From JAWXUT01 sp044426075 (GTDB lineage Bacteria; Bacillota; Clostridia; Christensenellales; DTU072), in NCBI GenBank assembly GCA_044426075.1, contig JAWXUT010000090.1, forward strand, positions 1 through 7,020: a stretch of 7,020 nt of DNA, given 5' to 3'. Both the position numbers and the translations under genes were made by a program. Positions 5,449 through 7,020 of this stretch are shown piece by piece; positions within the stretch are counted from its first letter, which is position 1, and each line of letters opens with the position of its first letter. Under the pieces are notes generated by a model. It was not told the DNA's origin. It saw only the letters and a program-made list of their open reading frames with translations, and searched no databases.

Positions 5449-6264
5449 TCACTTCAAAGCCAATTTATCACTTGAATTAAGCGGAGATATAATCGTTTTA
5501 CCTAACTCTTCTTCTATGTTATCCCTTGCATTTTTAGCAACATTGCCACCTCTTCTAGCCACAGTTTGGTTCTCATCCATATTTTGTGGTTCCACTTGTT
5601 TAGATATTGCGGTGGTTGTAACTTCAGCAAGTTGGGCGAGTGTCAGTTCAATATCGGTCATATTATCTCTTAAATTTTGCTTTTTAAGGTCTTTTAGTTG
5701 TTTGTATTCCTTAACGGTCATACCACTCCAAGCCTTCATCATTTCATTTGTTAGTATTGCATAGTCTTTTTCTTGCGTAACTCCTCGCTCTTGCCACTCA
5801 TCAGTCAACTTTTTACGCATTTCAATGCCTTGCAAACGTTGATTTATCCAACCTTCAGTGTAACCTTTTGCCCGATAATAGTCTGCTCCACGCAAAATAG
5901 CTTTTTCTGGGTCTGCCATTTCATCAAGTCTTTGCGATCCAACTTCAGCAAGCCACAACTTAAAAGGCTCTGCATTTTTACTTGGAATAGATTGAATTAA
6001 ACGAAGAATCCCTTTTGTGTCCATTGCTTGAACCTTGCGTTTCTTCCCATCTTTAGCTATCATTTCAACAGGGGTACAAATTGTACCCCACTTCATATTC
6101 AGCTCTGCATCCCGAGTACGCATTTTTTTTATATATTGTTTAGGATCTGTACTTTCAGCTAGAACTTCAACAACATCAACGACAGAAAAGTACCACTCTT
6201 CTTTATCTGCATCCCAATGAGAACGAATTGTTTTTTCTTGAAATAATTGTATTTTGTTAGACAT
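5449..6264 (-). CDS. Bro-N domain protein, DinD-like
   Basis: The 271-residue protein starts with a Bro-N domain (about 1-110), marked by EWYFSVVDVVEVL and by EPFKLWLAEVG near its end. This is the domain of phage antirepressors and baculovirus BRO proteins, thought to bind DNA. The middle (about 115-200) holds a conserved block with RGADYYRAKGYTEGWINQRL and YAILTNEMMKAWSGMTVKEY. The tail, from LRDNMTDIELTLAQLAEVTT through ARRGGNVAKNAR, resembles the C-terminal part of E. coli DinD, a LexA-controlled protein reported to affect RecA filaments. Full-length stand-alone relatives of about 280 residues are common in Bacteria and Archaea. The start is ATG 6264, with GGGAGG at 6280-6275 ten bases upstream. 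An in-frame ATG at 6300 lies inside the -10 element and is rejected. It is a single-gene transcript with its own promoter and terminator. Its exact role is unknown; prophage remnant or SOS-linked factor are both possible. Confidence 0.88.
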   Translation of the reverse strand: MSNKIQLFQEKTIRSHWDADKEEWYFSVVDVVEVLAESTDPKQYIKKMRTRDAELNMKWGTICTPVEMIAKDGKKRKVQAMDTKGILRLIQSIPSKNAEPFKLWLAEVGSQRLDEMADPEKAILRGADYYRAKGYTEGWINQRLQGIEMRKKLTDEWQERGVTQEKDYAILTNEMMKAWSGMTVKEYKQLKDLKKQNLRDNMTDIELTLAQLAEVTTTAISKQVEPQNMDENQTVARRGGNVAKNARDNIEEELGKTIISPLNSSDKLALK

Positions 6265-6295
6265 TTCTACGCTTCCTCCCTGATTCAACATATTT

Positions 6296-6324
6296 ATCAT
6301 AACATATTTCTAAAATATTTTCAA
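6296..6324 (-). promoter_or_regulatory. Promoter of the Bro-N/DinD-like gene
   Basis: On the minus strand TTGAAA (6324-6319), a 17-nt spacer and TATGAT (6301-6296) preceded by TGt form an extended -10 promoter. The predicted start is G at 6289, giving a leader of 25 nt that contains the ribosome site. A LexA-box-like sequence with 9 of 12 matches to the lexA palindrome (TAACATATTTCT on the plus strand, 6300-6311) overlaps the -10 and spacer. That match is weak and may be chance. Confidence 0.7.
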
Positions 6325-6336
6325 TATCAAAACTGT

Positions 6337-6354
6337 TAAAAGTAGATACTTTTA
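6337..6354. repeat. Short AT-rich hairpin after the amidohydrolase gene
   Basis: TAAAAGT (6337-6343) and ACTTTTA (6348-6354) can pair around AGAT, ten bases past the amidohydrolase stop on the minus strand. Only one G-C pair is present and the downstream tract on that strand is not a proper U run, so it is at best a weak terminator. Read-through into the Bro-N gene remains possible. Confidence 0.3.
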
Positions 6355-6363
6355 TTTAGTGTA

Positions 6364-7020
6364 TTAAGCTTTTATTGCACGCCCTGCGTTTTCAAATGCG
6401 GGGGTTGTGCCGTTTTCATCTTTTACTAACTTACCGTTAACATACACCTTTTCAATGCCAAAAGGCTTATTTACATCTACTTCGCCAACAATAAGTTTAC
6501 TTTCATCAAAAATTGTGAAGTCTGCATAATAACCCTCTTTAACATAGCCTCTATCTTTAAATCCGAATCTGTCAGCTGTTGCACCCGTCATTTTTCTAAT
6601 AGTATTGGGCATTGTGTCGCCGCTACCTTCAAGTGATAATTTCAAGAATTTAGGGAAGCAATCGTATATTGCACGGTTTTGCACGCCGTAATCTTCCACC
6701 CAAGCATCCGTCATATACAAAGCATTTTTGTGTTTAGAAAACTTTGATATGATTTCATCTGTGCTGTATGGTCCCATATTAACTCTGCCCTTATTTTCTG
6801 ACAAATCGCATAGATATAGGTAGGCTTTAAGGTTGCTCATTTTTAATTCTTTTGCAATTTGAGCCACAGTTTTGCCCTCATATTGCTCGTATCCTTTGCC
6901 AATATACGCAATTTCAATGTCATTAAATCCGAATCCCAACAATGTTTTTGAAGCATAAATAAGAACTGCCAACTTTATTTTTGTGGATAATTTATTTTTA
7001 TCTTTATCGCTTAATGATTG
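6364..7020 (-). CDS. N-acyl-D-amino-acid deacylase-like amidohydrolase, C-terminal part
   Basis: The frame stays open to the right edge, so these 218 codons are the C-terminal part of a longer protein; family members are about 480-550 residues. YEGKTVAQIAKEL near residue 47 matches the region just before the catalytic barrel's last strands in D-aminoacylases. Asp105 in YMTDAW is at the place of the conserved active-site Asp (normally GSDG). RFGFKDRGYVKEGYYADFTIFD (about 151-172) and VYVNGKLV are the typical C-terminal beta-sandwich motifs of amidohydrolases. The family cleaves N-acyl groups from D-amino acids or related amides using bound zinc. The usual HPR stretch after the catalytic Asp is not seen (GVQNRAIYDCFPK instead), so the substrate may differ. 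A TTG at 6972 is not a true start: the frame continues upstream and no ribosome site precedes it. Confidence 0.82.
   Translation of the reverse strand, partial: QSLSDKDKNKLSTKIKLAVLIYASKTLLGFGFNDIEIAYIGKGYEQYEGKTVAQIAKELKMSNLKAYLYLCDLSENKGRVNMGPYSTDEIISKFSKHKNALYMTDAWVEDYGVQNRAIYDCFPKFLKLSLEGSGDTMPNTIRKMTGATADRFGFKDRGYVKEGYYADFTIFDESKLIVGEVDVNKPFGIEKVYVNGKLVKDENGTTPAFENAGRAIKA

Noticed and set aside
5417..6220. Plus-strand open frames over the Bro-N gene (5417-5764, 5773-6000, 6035-6220)
   Set aside because: They are antisense to a gene with clear conserved motifs; apparent hydrophobic stretches come from reading the complement of charged codons.
5137..6324. tRNA-Trp 3' end as an integration site for an island carrying the Bro-N gene
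   Set aside because: No repeat of the tRNA 3' end is seen elsewhere in the window, and the tRNA is followed at once by its own terminator; there is no integrase next to it.
1..7020. CRISPR array, insertion sequence or toxin-antitoxin pair
   Set aside because: No regularly spaced repeats, no transposase and no paired small genes were seen on either strand.

Overview
The window looks like a chromosomal segment from an AT-rich, low-GC Gram-positive bacterium, most likely an uncultured member of the Clostridia. The reasons are AGGAGG-type ribosome binding sites, sigma-A-like promoters with extended -10 elements, a Firmicutes-type LexA with an AAACATATGTTT palindrome in its own promoter, and a tRNA with an encoded CCA end. 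Nothing in it is clearly phage or plasmid sequence, although two genes (a tyrosine recombinase and a Bro-N/DinD-like protein) belong to families that often travel with mobile elements.

Left part (1-3783). A metallophosphoesterase gene runs off the left edge on the minus strand. Across a 142-bp intergenic region it is divergent from a complete tyrosine recombinase gene (281-1348). The recombinase has a near-consensus promoter, and an 11-6-11 inverted repeat lies between the two promoters. After a 231-bp gap containing overlapping palindromes comes lexA (1580-2218). Its start is corrected here, because the longer reading begins inside the lexA promoter. Its stop codon overlaps the ribosome binding site of a 517-codon gene. 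That gene encodes a PadR-type DNA-binding domain joined by a long acidic linker to four predicted membrane helices. This lexA plus membrane-anchored PadR pair is the most interesting arrangement in the window.

Middle part (3784-5265). A bidirectional terminator with a GCAA loop separates the lexA operon from a convergent proC-rnhA operon on the minus strand (pyrroline-5-carboxylate reductase, then RNase HI, overlapping by one base). proC is divergent from a tRNA-Trp(CCA) gene only 62 bp away. The tRNA has its own consensus promoter and a long terminator hairpin.

Right part (5266-7020). A spacer with several hairpins leads to a minus-strand gene for a Bro-N domain protein whose C-terminal part resembles E. 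coli DinD. It has its own promoter and terminator. Upstream of it, the 3' part of a gene for an amidohydrolase of the N-acyl-D-amino-acid deacylase type runs off the right edge.

Functional theme: LexA, its self-regulation, a DinD-like protein and a recombinase suggest DNA-damage response and DNA processing. Only lexA autoregulation is supported by a clear site. The other links are inferred from gene order and family knowledge.
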